64,000 nt of DNA from DATFMP01 sp035266845 (GTDB taxonomy: Bacteria; SAR324; JACQKK01): the NCBI GenBank assembly GCA_035266845.1, contig DATFMP010000083.1:1-64000 (forward strand), given 5' to 3'. Position 1 is the stretch's first letter; every line of letters starts with the position of its first letter. A program made the position numbers and the translations under genes. Under the pieces are notes generated by a model, which saw only the letters and a program-made list of their open reading frames with translations, did no database searches and was not told the origin of the DNA. Shown piece after piece: positions 33,950 to 43,765 of the stretch.

Positions 33950-35102
33950 AGCCCGCTCCTTGGAGAGTGTCGGTGCCCGAATTGACCTGGGCCGCCTGGA
34001 AGAAGTCGTTATAGGCGAACATCACGGAGAGCTGATCGCCCACCACCATTTCAACGCCGGCCCGCGCGAGGTTGGCATAGTCCAGTTGGGGGGAGATCAG
34101 CTTGCCGATGCCGACGAAGCCGATCAGGCGCGATGTGCTGCTGGGTACCTGCAGTATATCAAACCCCAGCGTTGGAACCAGCACCACACCTGTATTGAGC
34201 GTGATGTGCGTATTGGGGTTGTTCTGGTTGTTGTCCTTGTAGAGGATCAGGTCCACCCCGAACGAGAAGCGGCCCGTCAGCTTGACGGACTCCTGCAGCC
34301 CCAGCGCCAGCGCCTTGTGGTTCACCTTGGTGCCGCTGATCGTGATGGGGAAGTTCAGCTCCCCAAAGCTGACCGTGAGTGCCCGCCGGCGCGGCGCGCG
34401 GCGTCCGGCCAGCTCGTCCACCAGGATGATGGCGCCGCTCTTGGCCTCCACCACCTTCAGGTACACGGTGAGCTGGCCATCGGTGCGGAACATGCCGATG
34501 TCGATGAAGCCGTCCACCCCCAGCTTTTCCGCCAGGGCGCGGCGGGCATCCTGGGAGGGAATGCCCTTGCGCAGCTTCAGCACGCCGTGGGTAATCTTGG
34601 TTTCCAGCTTCTGGCACTCCTGGCACTGCACCAGGCGCACGTTGGGGTTGTACTGGAACAGCTTATCGAGGATGACCACCTCCGCCTTGCGCCGGAAGTC
34701 CGGATCCACCTCTTTGCCGAAGTAGAACGAGTTGATGGCGAGGGTCGGCGTGCGGTCGGCCACCTTCTGCAACGAGCGGGCGATCAGGGACATCGCCTCG
34801 TCCAGCTGGTACAGGTTCTCGTCCAGCACGATGGAAAACGACTCGTCCACCACGGGAAGTCCCGGGTTCACGACAGGCGCCGCGGCTGGCGTGCCGGCTG
34901 CGCTCTGGGCGCCTCCCGTCGCAGCACTCTGGCCGGCGGCCGGGGCCTCCGCGGGCGGCGCGGGCTGCTTGCCGGCGCAGGCGGAGAGGGCCACGGCCAG
35001 CACCAAGGCCGGCAGCACGGCCCGTGCGATGGCCAGGGCCCGGCTTGGCCGCCGTGGCCTGCGCGTGGGGATCGCCGAATGGCTCGGCATCCGGTTTGTC
35101 AT
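33921..35102 (-). CDS. FlgO-like lipoprotein with C-terminal barrel-like region
   Basis: 393 residues. Hydrophobic signal with lipobox LSAC (Cys42); low-complexity Ala/Pro spacer; a CsgG/FlgO-type alpha-beta domain (about 88-235, ENLYQLDEAMSLIARSLQ, then ALAEKLGVDGFIDIGMF); then 150 residues of amphipathic strands ending RFGYRF with a terminal Phe, as in outer-membrane barrels. FlgO is an outer-membrane lipoprotein around the flagellar H/L ring. Its presence next to MotA/MotB homologues suggests a comparable outer ring here. The barrel-like extension is not part of FlgO as I know it. Confidence 0.65.
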   Translation of the reverse strand: MTNRMPSHSAIPTRRPRRPSRALAIARAVLPALVLAVALSACAGKQPAPPAEAPAAGQSAATGGAQSAAGTPAAAPVVNPGLPVVDESFSIVLDENLYQLDEAMSLIARSLQKVADRTPTLAINSFYFGKEVDPDFRRKAEVVILDKLFQYNPNVRLVQCQECQKLETKITHGVLKLRKGIPSQDARRALAEKLGVDGFIDIGMFRTDGQLTVYLKVVEAKSGAIILVDELAGRRAPRRRALTVSFGELNFPITISGTKVNHKALALGLQESVKLTGRFSFGVDLILYKDNNQNNPNTHITLNTGVVLVPTLGFDILQVPSSTSRLIGFVGIGKLISPQLDYANLARAGVEMVVGDQLSVMFAYNDFFQAAQVNSGTDTLQGAGYEIRFGYRF

Positions 35103-35171
35103 TGACCCTCCCTGGTCAACAGTGGGCCCCGGCTCGGCGGGGCGCCATGAACTCCCGAACTCCCGGCGGCG

Positions 35172-35822
35172 CTAATGGAACAGCACGCCGTATTCCTCCA
35201 GCTTGGTCGGCGGATTGACCAGTGCGATCTCCACCCGCCGGTTCTTCTCGCGCGCCCGCTGCAGGGCGTTGCCTCTCAGCGGCTTGCCTGCCGCGTCCCT
35301 ATAAGGTACCAGCGGGCGCTGATCGCCATAGGCCCGAATGGAGAGCTGCTTTTGCGGCAGGCCCTCCTTGAGCAGAAAGTCTGCCACATTGGTGGCCCGA
35401 GCGGACGACAGCTCCCAGTTGGAGCGGAACTTGCGCGTGTGGATGGGGACGTTGTCCGTGTTTCCTTCCACGATGATCAGGTCGTTCTTGTGCTCCTTCA
35501 GTTCCTTGATCTTCTTCACCAGCGGTTCCAGGCGCCGCAGAGCCCGCGGTTGCACGCTGTCCTCGCCGGAGCGGAACAGGAAGTCGGATGGCAGCGTGAT
35601 CACGCATTCCAGTTTGGAGTTGCGCAGCTCGAAATTCTGGTAGAGCCGCCGGTTGTCCTCAAAGTACTTCGCCAGTCCGTTGCAGTTCTTCGGCGCTGTG
35701 GAAAGGCTGGTCAGCAGCGCGAAGAACGAGAACAGCAGCCCCATCAGGTCGCCGAATGTGACGATCCATTCGTCCGCGGAGGATGCGCTCCGGCCTCCGC
35801 TTAACACCCGCGTCCGTGCCAT
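35172..35822 (-). CDS. MotB-like stator protein (OmpA peptidoglycan-binding domain)
   Basis: 216 residues. One TM helix (about 19-40) contains the ion-binding Asp25 in VTFGDLMGLLFSFF, the MotB pattern. The periplasmic OmpA-like domain (about 75-210) keeps the peptidoglycan-binding residues in EGNTDNVP and NWELSSARA and ends with NRRVEIAL. The segment after the TM helix (41-70) is short, leaving little room for a plug. It starts 3 bp after the MotA-like gene. It would anchor the stator to the cell wall. Confidence 0.88.
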   Translation of the reverse strand: MARTRVLSGGRSASSADEWIVTFGDLMGLLFSFFALLTSLSTAPKNCNGLAKYFEDNRRLYQNFELRNSKLECVITLPSDFLFRSGEDSVQPRALRRLEPLVKKIKELKEHKNDLIIVEGNTDNVPIHTRKFRSNWELSSARATNVADFLLKEGLPQKQLSIRAYGDQRPLVPYRDAAGKPLRGNALQRAREKNRRVEIALVNPPTKLEEYGVLFH

Positions 35823-35825
35823 GGC

Positions 35826-36794
35826 TCAGATCCCCAGATCGCCCCGCGCCAGGGCCGCGCGTCGTTCCTCGCGCATGCGCATGCGGCGCTTCTTGGAGAG
35901 GTATATCTGCAGATCCTGCTCGATCACATCGGGCCGCTCGCGGCGTTGCAGATACAGGATGCCCTCCTTGATCATCTCGTAGAGCCGGACGTAGCTCTCC
36001 TTGTTGCGCTCCAGCTTGGCCGCCACGGGCAGGAAGATGAGCTGGGCCAGCAGCACCCCGTAGAGCGTCGTGATGAGGGCAACGGACATGCCGCCCATGA
36101 TGTCCACGATCTTGGCGTTCTCGCCCGCGGCGCGGCCCATCAACAGGATCAGCCCCACCACCGTGCCCAGCATGCCGAAGGCCGGACCCACCCGGCCCAT
36201 GTACTCCATCACGGCGATTTCCTGGTTTTGCGTCCAGTCGTAGTTGTCGATCTCCGAGTTGATGATCTCCTGCGCCATCTCCTCGGTGACCCAGTCCACC
36301 TGCACGAAGTTGTTCATCGCATCGCGCAGGAAGTAGATCGGCACCTGAGCGATGCGCTCGTCGGGAATGATCTCGTTGCGGTAGCGATAGTCCGCGAATT
36401 CGAGCATGGCGTTGTAGACGGCCTCGAACTCCTCCTCCCGGCGCTCTCGGGCGAAGACGAGGAAGATGTACCAGAAGGTCGCGACGGCACGGCGGAACGG
36501 GAAGGCGATCAGCACCGCCGCATACGAGCCCCCCAGCACGATCCCCGCGGACTTGAGGTCGAGGAAGCGCATGATCCCCGCCGACCACGAGTTCTTGAAG
36601 TTCTCTTCCGCCTGCTGCAGTGCCTCCACCTGCTGCCGGGTGCGGCCCTCCCGGCGGGCGATGTCGATCTGCTGCTCGTATTGGGTGATCTGGTAGACGT
36701 AGTAGTTCGAGAGGTGATCGGGCCAGGTGATCCCGAACAGGATCAGCGAGGCTCCGATCAGAAAGCCTACCAGTGTCCCCAACCGGTCAATCAT
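35826..36794 (-). CDS. MotA-like stator protein with an unusual periplasmic insertion
   Basis: 322 residues from the ATG at 36794. Four TM helices: about 7-23, 79-98, 200-219 and 236-256. MotA signatures are AGIVLGGSYAAVLIAFP at helix 2 and GRVGPAFGMLGTVVGLI at helix 3, with channel prolines at 204 and 256. Between helices 1 and 2 lies a 55-residue, charged, probably coiled insertion (24-78), whereas flagellar MotA has only a few residues there. The cytoplasmic loop (100-198) and basic C-terminal tail are present. It forms an ion-conducting stator with the MotB-like partner and is the first gene of the eight-gene operon. Confidence 0.85.
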   Translation of the reverse strand: MIDRLGTLVGFLIGASLILFGITWPDHLSNYYVYQITQYEQQIDIARREGRTRQQVEALQQAEENFKNSWSAGIMRFLDLKSAGIVLGGSYAAVLIAFPFRRAVATFWYIFLVFARERREEEFEAVYNAMLEFADYRYRNEIIPDERIAQVPIYFLRDAMNNFVQVDWVTEEMAQEIINSEIDNYDWTQNQEIAVMEYMGRVGPAFGMLGTVVGLILLMGRAAGENAKIVDIMGGMSVALITTLYGVLLAQLIFLPVAAKLERNKESYVRLYEMIKEGILYLQRRERPDVIEQDLQIYLSKKRRMRMREERRAALARGDLGI

Positions 36795-36940
36795 GCCGGG
36801 CCTGCATTCAGCGAGTGGCCCCGCGGCACCGCGCACCGCGGGCAATGCGCCGGTTCGCACCGGTGGCGGATGCGCCGCGCGCGATCGGGCCGATTCCGCC
36901 GCTGCACCGGTTTGTCCAGCGTTCTTAGTGCGTTAAGCAA

Positions 36941-36956
36941 AGCAAACGACATTCCA
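36941..36956 (-). promoter_or_regulatory. Candidate sigma-54 promoter of the motor-like operon
   Basis: On the minus strand TGGAATG-TCGT-TTGCT matches the -24/-12 consensus TGGCACG-N4-TTGCW at 10 of 12 positions with exact spacing. It lies about 147 bp before the MotA-like ATG. No enhancer site was identified. Confidence 0.4.
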
Positions 36957-37090
36957 AACCGCGCAGTTTGCGCCGCAGGTCGCGTTTTCCTGGCGTGCGG
37001 TGACGGGTGCGGGGCGCCTCCGGCCCGCGCAGGGCGGCCCGGGGCGGGGGCTAGCGGAAAATGCTGGGTGATGCGGGTGCCGGGGTGGTT

Positions 37091-38035
37091 TCAGGCCCGT
37101 TCGAGACCGTGGGCGGAGAGGAACTCGTCGGCGAAGCGGCCGCAAGCGATGGCGCTCACGTCGCCCTCCATCTCCACCTGGAAGTCGGGGGCCACGCGGA
37201 TCTCCAGCGCGCCCCCGGGCATGTGTACGGTCACCGGACTTTCGCACAGCCCCAGGCGGCAGGCCACCGCGGCGCAGGCGCAACTGCTGGTGCCGGAGGC
37301 CAGCGTATAGCCCGCCCCGCGCTCCCAGATCTCGATGCGGATGGCGTGGCGATCCAGCACGCGCAGGAACTGCACGTTGGTGCGCTGGGGAAAGCTCGGG
37401 TGACGCTCGATGAGCGGTCCCACACGCTGGGCCAGTGCCGGCGTGGGCTCGTCCGCCAGCACCACGCAGTGCGGATTGCCGATGTTCGCCGCATTGATGG
37501 TAACGTCCTCGTCTCCGGCGCGCAGGGTCTCACGCAGCACCTCGCGCGGCGCTCCGGTCATGGGGATGCGCGCGCTATCGAACGTGACCTGCCCCATCTC
37601 AATGGCGATGCGGCTGCCGGCGGCGTTCAGCACGCGCACACGCACCTGGCCCCCGGGCGTGTGGATGGAGAACGGCGTGCCGGCCACGTGGCCGTGTTCC
37701 CACAGGTAGCGCGCGAAGATGCGCAGGCCGTTGCCGCTCTTCTCGCCCTCGCTGCCGTCCGGGTTGAAGATGCGCAGCGCCGGGACGTCCGCCGGCAAGT
37801 CGGCCGGTCGCAAGGGGTGCCCCGGCCGCAACGGACCCAGCAGCACGCCGTCGCTGCCGATACCCTGGTGCCGGTCACAGATTGCCCGCACCTGCTCGCC
37901 TGTCAGCGGCGCCTTGAAAGCTGTGGGGTCGATCACAACGTAATCGTTTCCCAGTCCGTGGTATTTGCAGTAGTCGTGATCGGGAACAGCCGCGGGGTCG
38001 GCACGGGGAGGCGAGGGGCGCTGCGGGTCTCTCAT
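37091..38035 (-). CDS. DapF-fold epimerase-like protein lacking both catalytic cysteines
   Basis: 314 residues. Two-lobed DapF fold with KYHGLGNDYVVID at the N terminus, NPDGSEGEKSGNGLR and ERGAGYTLASGTSSC. In diaminopimelate epimerase the two active-site residues are the Cys before GNG and the Cys before GTG. Both are Ser here (Ser100, codon AGC; Ser247, codon TCC). Other Cys residues lie nearby (252, 254) but out of register. It may be a distinct DapF subfamily with another substrate or mechanism, or an inactive relative. It is divergent from lnt and lies upstream of the motor-like operon. Confidence 0.75.
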   Translation of the reverse strand: MRDPQRPSPPRADPAAVPDHDYCKYHGLGNDYVVIDPTAFKAPLTGEQVRAICDRHQGIGSDGVLLGPLRPGHPLRPADLPADVPALRIFNPDGSEGEKSGNGLRIFARYLWEHGHVAGTPFSIHTPGGQVRVRVLNAAGSRIAIEMGQVTFDSARIPMTGAPREVLRETLRAGDEDVTINAANIGNPHCVVLADEPTPALAQRVGPLIERHPSFPQRTNVQFLRVLDRHAIRIEIWERGAGYTLASGTSSCACAAVACRLGLCESPVTVHMPGGALEIRVAPDFQVEMEGDVSAIACGRFADEFLSAHGLERA

Positions 38036-38136
38036 CGGCGGGCTTGGGCTCGCTTGGGGTTGTCGGGGCCGCCGGGAATGGCCGTCGCTGCCGGGGTCCT
38101 GCCAGAGTCCTGCCGGATCATGAACCAGTCCACCCC

Positions 38137-39792
38137 GTGAACACAACCGCCACCCTCTATGCCGAGACGCCCGTGAACCGACCGCGCAGACCTGCCGCGC
38201 GCCCGGTGCCGGGGCTCGTGGCGCGGATCTGGACAAGGCCGTGGCGTGCGCTGCGCGGCGAGTTCGGCAGCGCGCTTTGGGTGCCCCCCTGCGCGCTGCT
38301 GCTGCTGGCGGCGTTTCCCCCGCTGGAGTGGCGGGGTCTGGAGTGGCTCGCGCTGGCACCGCTCGCGGCGGGCCTGCTCGGCCGCCGGGGCAGCGTGGCG
38401 GGCTGGACGGCGGCGGGCTGGGGCTATGGCGTGCTGTTCTTCGCGGTGCAGTTCGCCTGGCTGCACCACGCCTTTGTCGGGCTGGCGGGCATGGCTTGGT
38501 GGCAGTTCGCCGATGCCTTCGCGTTGCTGATGGCCGTGCTGGGCCTGCTGCCCGCCGCGGCGCTGGGCGGTGCGCGCTGGCTGTGGCGGCGCTGGGGGCT
38601 CTCGCCACTGGTGGTGCTGCCGGTGCTGCTGGCCGGGCAGGACGCGCTGCTGGGCGTGTTCCCCTTCGGCGGCATGGCCTGGGGCTCGCTGGCGGGCCCG
38701 CAGGTGGGCACGTGGGCGGCGCGCTTGGTAGTGCCGCTGCTGGGGGGCGCGGGCCTGGTGCTGCTGGTGGCACTCGTTGGAGCGGGCTGGGGCGCGTGGG
38801 GCTGGGCCATGGGGGTGCGCGGCCCCGGGCGGGCAAGCTGGGCGGCCGGCGCGGCCCTGGCCGGGGTGACCCTGGTCTGTGCTTGGCCGGCGCCCGTGCC
38901 GTACGCGCCGGCGAATGCACCGCGGGTGCCGGTGCTGCTGGTGCCGGGTCAGCTTTCCATCGCGCAGCTCAACGCCCAGCGCGACACGCCAGGCCCCCTG
39001 CGCTACTACCTCGCCCGCACGATGGAGGCGCTGCCGGGCGGGGCGGGCCATTACCCCGCCGCCGCGCCGCCGCGCCTGGTGGTTTGGCCGGAGAGCGCCG
39101 TGCCGGGGCAGGTGGAGCGCGGCAAGACGCTCGTGGAGCTTTCCGAGCTGGGCGGGCTGTGGGGCGCGGACCTGCTGCTGGGCTCTAACGGGCTGGAGGC
39201 GGGCCGCGAGTACAACTCGCTGTACCTGGTGAACGGCGGCCGATTCGACTTCTTGCGTTACGACAAGCAGCGCTTGGTGCCCTTCGGCGAGTACGTGCCC
39301 GCGGGCTTCGGCTGGCTGTTCGCGCGCAAGGTGACCGCGGGGCCGGGCGACTATGCCGCGGGCTCCGGCCCGCCCGTGCTGGCATGGCGGGGCACACGGC
39401 TGGGGCTGGCGATCTGCTTCGAGAGCATCCTGCCCGCCCACGTGCGAGCCGAGGTGCAGGCCGGGGCCGCGCTGCTGGTGGCCGCGGCCAACGATGCTTG
39501 GCTCACACCGGCTGCGCGCCGGCAGCATCTGCAGATCACAGCCCTGCGCGGGCTGGCCGTGGGCCGCGACGTGGTGCTTGTCGCCAACGGCGGCTGGAGC
39601 GGGCTGCTGCGCGGTGGGCGCGCGGTGGCCCTGGAGTCGGACGGCACGCCGCTGCATGTGTGGGCCGCGCTGCGCGAAGGCCGCACACTCTACGCCCGCT
39701 GGGGACTGCTGCCGCTGGGACTGCTGAGTGTCGGCCTGCTGCTGGGTGCGTGGCGTCCGCGCCGAGGAGGACGCCCATCGCGTCGTACGTGA
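38137..39792 (+). CDS. lnt: Apolipoprotein N-acyltransferase
   Basis: 551 residues from a GTG; the start is uncertain, with another GTG 36 bases further on. About seven TM helices occupy the first 270 residues. The nitrilase domain carries the Glu-Lys-Cys triad: Glu in VVWPESAVP, Lys in YDKQRLVPFGEYVP, Cys in LAICFESILP. A final TM helix lies near the C terminus. It completes N-acylation of lipoproteins, several of which are encoded in this window. Confidence 0.9.
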   Translation: MNTTATLYAETPVNRPRRPAARPVPGLVARIWTRPWRALRGEFGSALWVPPCALLLLAAFPPLEWRGLEWLALAPLAAGLLGRRGSVAGWTAAGWGYGVLFFAVQFAWLHHAFVGLAGMAWWQFADAFALLMAVLGLLPAAALGGARWLWRRWGLSPLVVLPVLLAGQDALLGVFPFGGMAWGSLAGPQVGTWAARLVVPLLGGAGLVLLVALVGAGWGAWGWAMGVRGPGRASWAAGAALAGVTLVCAWPAPVPYAPANAPRVPVLLVPGQLSIAQLNAQRDTPGPLRYYLARTMEALPGGAGHYPAAAPPRLVVWPESAVPGQVERGKTLVELSELGGLWGADLLLGSNGLEAGREYNSLYLVNGGRFDFLRYDKQRLVPFGEYVPAGFGWLFARKVTAGPGDYAAGSGPPVLAWRGTRLGLAICFESILPAHVRAEVQAGAALLVAAANDAWLTPAARRQHLQITALRGLAVGRDVVLVANGGWSGLLRGGRAVALESDGTPLHVWAALREGRTLYARWGLLPLGLLSVGLLLGAWRPRRGGRPSRRT

Positions 39793-39944
39793 CGCCGAGC
39801 CGACCCCGCAAAGCGACGTCCTGCGGGGCTTGGCGGGGCGCGGCGCGGCGCCGCACGGGGATTGCATTCCCCAGGGGAGATTGAAACAATAAGTGCGCGT
39901 GGGCTGTTCCCGCGCGCGCCACCATCCCTGGCCAGGGAATACGC

Positions 39945-41306
39945 ATGGAACACCAGACCCGCCCGGGCGCCACCGCGGCGCACTTCGACCGCGAGCTGCC
40001 GCCGGACTTCCACCAGCGCATCGCCACGAAGGTGATCTTCACCAACGAGCGCGAGCGCGACCCGGAAGCCGCCCTGGAGAAGATCGGCGACCTGCTTCTG
40101 CGCAACCTGTCGCGGCCCACGCGGATTCACCACTTCATCGACGTGGTGGAGCACCTGGAGAACGACCCGGAGACGCTGCGGTTTGCGGGGTTGTGCTTCG
40201 TGTCCATCGTGCTGGAGCGCACGGAGAGTCCCCGCTACGAGAAGTTCCTCGACGACATTCTGGAAGCGGTGATCCAGGATCACCAGCAGGAGGCCAAGGC
40301 GCCCTTCCAGGCGGAGTACCGCCGGCGCCACTTTTCCGCCTACGCGCGCATCATGGGCGATGCCTTCATTGCCATGATGCAGATCAACAGCGAGCTGTAC
40401 GAGGTCGTCAGCCAGATCTTCACGATCCTCATCCGCAAGGAAATGGAGCAGGAGCAGGTGCGCAAGGACGCCCGCGATGGCGGCGGACGGCGCATTTCCA
40501 TTGCGCGCGATGAGGGCTCGCCCAAGGTGGGCAAGAAGCTCTTCGACGACCTGGTGGACTACGTGCACGACCGTGGCGAGCAGCGCACCGGCACGCTGCA
40601 GCAGCAGAATCCCAACGAGTTCATCGCCATTCTGGCGGACCGCCTGCGCGGCACACGCCGTTACGTCATTCAGGACATTCTGAACCAGCAGGCCCTGGAT
40701 CGGCGCAAGGAGGCGGAGAAAGAGCTGAGCGAACGGCTGGCCAGCGCCGAGGAGATCATCCTCGCCAAGGACGCTTTCCGGCGCGCGATCCAGCTCTACT
40801 GGACGGAAAAGCAGTACAACTTCAAATACATGGCCGTGGAGAAGGTGCGCGTCACGGTGCAGGTGCTGTCGGTGATCGTGGGCATTGCGTACTTCCTGGT
40901 CAGCTACCTGAGCCTGATGGGGATGCGCTGGTGGGAGGGCGTCCTCGTGACGGTGGGCATGTACGTCTTTGCCCGCGTGTTCGGCTCGCGGCAGTACTTC
41001 CGCCGCTTCTTCCCGGACGATGTGACCAAGGAGCTGGAGGTGGTGGTGGGATCGTTCACGCCCACCTTCCGCAAGATGGGCAAGGATCAGATCGACGCCT
41101 TCATGCACCGACAGGTGCGCGACCCGCAGAACCTGTACTACCTGACGCTGCTGCCCGAATTCGTGCGCTACGTCTTTGCCGTGATGCCGGATCGCACCAG
41201 CGTGGTGCTCGAGCGGGAGGAATTGGGCGAGATCCTGCAGAACATGGAGATGGACATCGCCCGTGTGCTGCGCACCACCTCACCCAGCATGCTGCTGGGC
41301 GAGTGA
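39945..41306 (+). CDS. Membrane protein of unknown function, mostly helical
   Basis: 453 residues. No family was recognised. The N-terminal ~300 residues are charged and predicted helical, without a signal peptide. Two adjacent TM helices (about 303-345, VQVLSVIVGIAYFLVSYLSL then GVLVTVGMYVFARVF) are followed by a ~100-residue soluble tail. The topology suggests large cytoplasmic domains on both sides of a hairpin. AGGGAA precedes the ATG. Some segments (ILADRLRGTRRYVIQDIL) are armadillo/HEAT-like in rhythm, but this is weak. Confidence 0.6.
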   Translation: MEHQTRPGATAAHFDRELPPDFHQRIATKVIFTNERERDPEAALEKIGDLLLRNLSRPTRIHHFIDVVEHLENDPETLRFAGLCFVSIVLERTESPRYEKFLDDILEAVIQDHQQEAKAPFQAEYRRRHFSAYARIMGDAFIAMMQINSELYEVVSQIFTILIRKEMEQEQVRKDARDGGGRRISIARDEGSPKVGKKLFDDLVDYVHDRGEQRTGTLQQQNPNEFIAILADRLRGTRRYVIQDILNQQALDRRKEAEKELSERLASAEEIILAKDAFRRAIQLYWTEKQYNFKYMAVEKVRVTVQVLSVIVGIAYFLVSYLSLMGMRWWEGVLVTVGMYVFARVFGSRQYFRRFFPDDVTKELEVVVGSFTPTFRKMGKDQIDAFMHRQVRDPQNLYYLTLLPEFVRYVFAVMPDRTSVVLEREELGEILQNMEMDIARVLRTTSPSMLLGE

Positions 41307-41358
41307 GCCTGCGCGATTCCAAGCGCCGCCGATGGCCGCCCGTGCGCTGCCGCAGGCG

Positions 41359-42192
41359 TTACGGCGCGCCGTGTGACGGCGGCTGGGCGTGCCGCAGGAA
41401 GGCCACGGCCAGCACCCCGGCACAGAGAGCGATGGCAGCCATTGGCACCGTCGGCAGCACGTCTCCCGGCTGTCCCGCAATCCACAGCGCGGCTCCCATG
41501 GCCACCAGCGCTGCCCCCACCAGTCCCGCCAGCACCAGCATCAGCCCACCCAGCACGTAGCCGGCCGGATGTCGCCGCCATAGCAGCAGGCCGCCGATCA
41601 GCAGCGCCGGCACCGAGAACGCCAAGTCCAGCGCATAGATCGGAGCGGTGGGGAACTCGAAGCGGGTCACGATTGCCGGCAGGCGACCCGTCCAGAGAGC
41701 GCTGACAATATCGGCCAGCCATAAGCCCGCGAAGACCAAGCCCACGGCCATCAGGAACCCTGCCACGGCACGCACGGGGGCGCGTCCCGCGAATGCGGCC
41801 GCCACGCGCTCGGCCTCCAGCCCCATCGCCCCGGTGACCAAGCTGAACACCGATAGGCCCAGCACCGCTGTATAGAGCATGAACAGTGGATTGTAGGGGT
41901 AGCCAAACGTAATCAGCGCGTAGAAATAGGTTCCGTAGGCGAGCGTGCCTAGCCACACCAGATGGCCCGCCACGGAGCCCCGGCCTGCTGCGCGCAGGCT
42001 TAGCAGCAGGAGCGGAATCACGCCAAAGAGCGTCAGCACGTCCTGCCCCACGGCTTCCACGTGCGCCCAGGGGGGCATGGGCAGATAGGCGGTGTAGATG
42101 CTCGGCCATACCACGCCCACGGCGGCCGCCAGCGCCATCAGGGTCGCAGCGGCCAGGGAGGTGCGGTGCGCAAGATGCAGCGCGGACGTCAT
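41359..42192 (-). CDS. Polytopic membrane protein of unknown function
   Basis: 277 residues with seven or eight TM helices and no recognised family motif. It lies 85 bp downstream of boxB on the same strand and may belong to the box transcript, perhaps in transport or as an accessory, but this is positional inference only. The ATG at 42192 follows GGAGG-like GGCTCC context weakly; the TM-rich sequence starts there. Confidence 0.6.
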   Translation of the reverse strand: MTSALHLAHRTSLAAATLMALAAAVGVVWPSIYTAYLPMPPWAHVEAVGQDVLTLFGVIPLLLLSLRAAGRGSVAGHLVWLGTLAYGTYFYALITFGYPYNPLFMLYTAVLGLSVFSLVTGAMGLEAERVAAAFAGRAPVRAVAGFLMAVGLVFAGLWLADIVSALWTGRLPAIVTRFEFPTAPIYALDLAFSVPALLIGGLLLWRRHPAGYVLGGLMLVLAGLVGAALVAMGAALWIAGQPGDVLPTVPMAAIALCAGVLAVAFLRHAQPPSHGAP

Positions 42193-42277
42193 GGATGGAG
42201 CCTCCGTGCGAGGCAGGGGACTGCGGGGAGCGTCCGGCGCCCGCGGCAATCCGCCACGGGCGCCGGGGCGGAGCGGC

Positions 42278-43681
<1,404 letters not shown>

Positions 43682-43765
43682 GTCAGGGCCTCCAGAATTT
43701 CAATGACAGGATGAACTCCGAATGCAGCTCGTGACGGGCGGGGCGCTGCGGCGGCCCGCCGGGAT

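Noticed and set aside
35826..36794. ExbB/TolQ rather than MotA
   Set aside because: Four TM helices, the GGSYAAVLIAFP segment and a MotB-like partner with an OmpA domain indicate MotA; no TonB or TolA is nearby.
37091..38035. Ordinary diaminopimelate epimerase
   Set aside because: Both catalytic cysteine positions are serine, so the standard two-base mechanism cannot be assumed.
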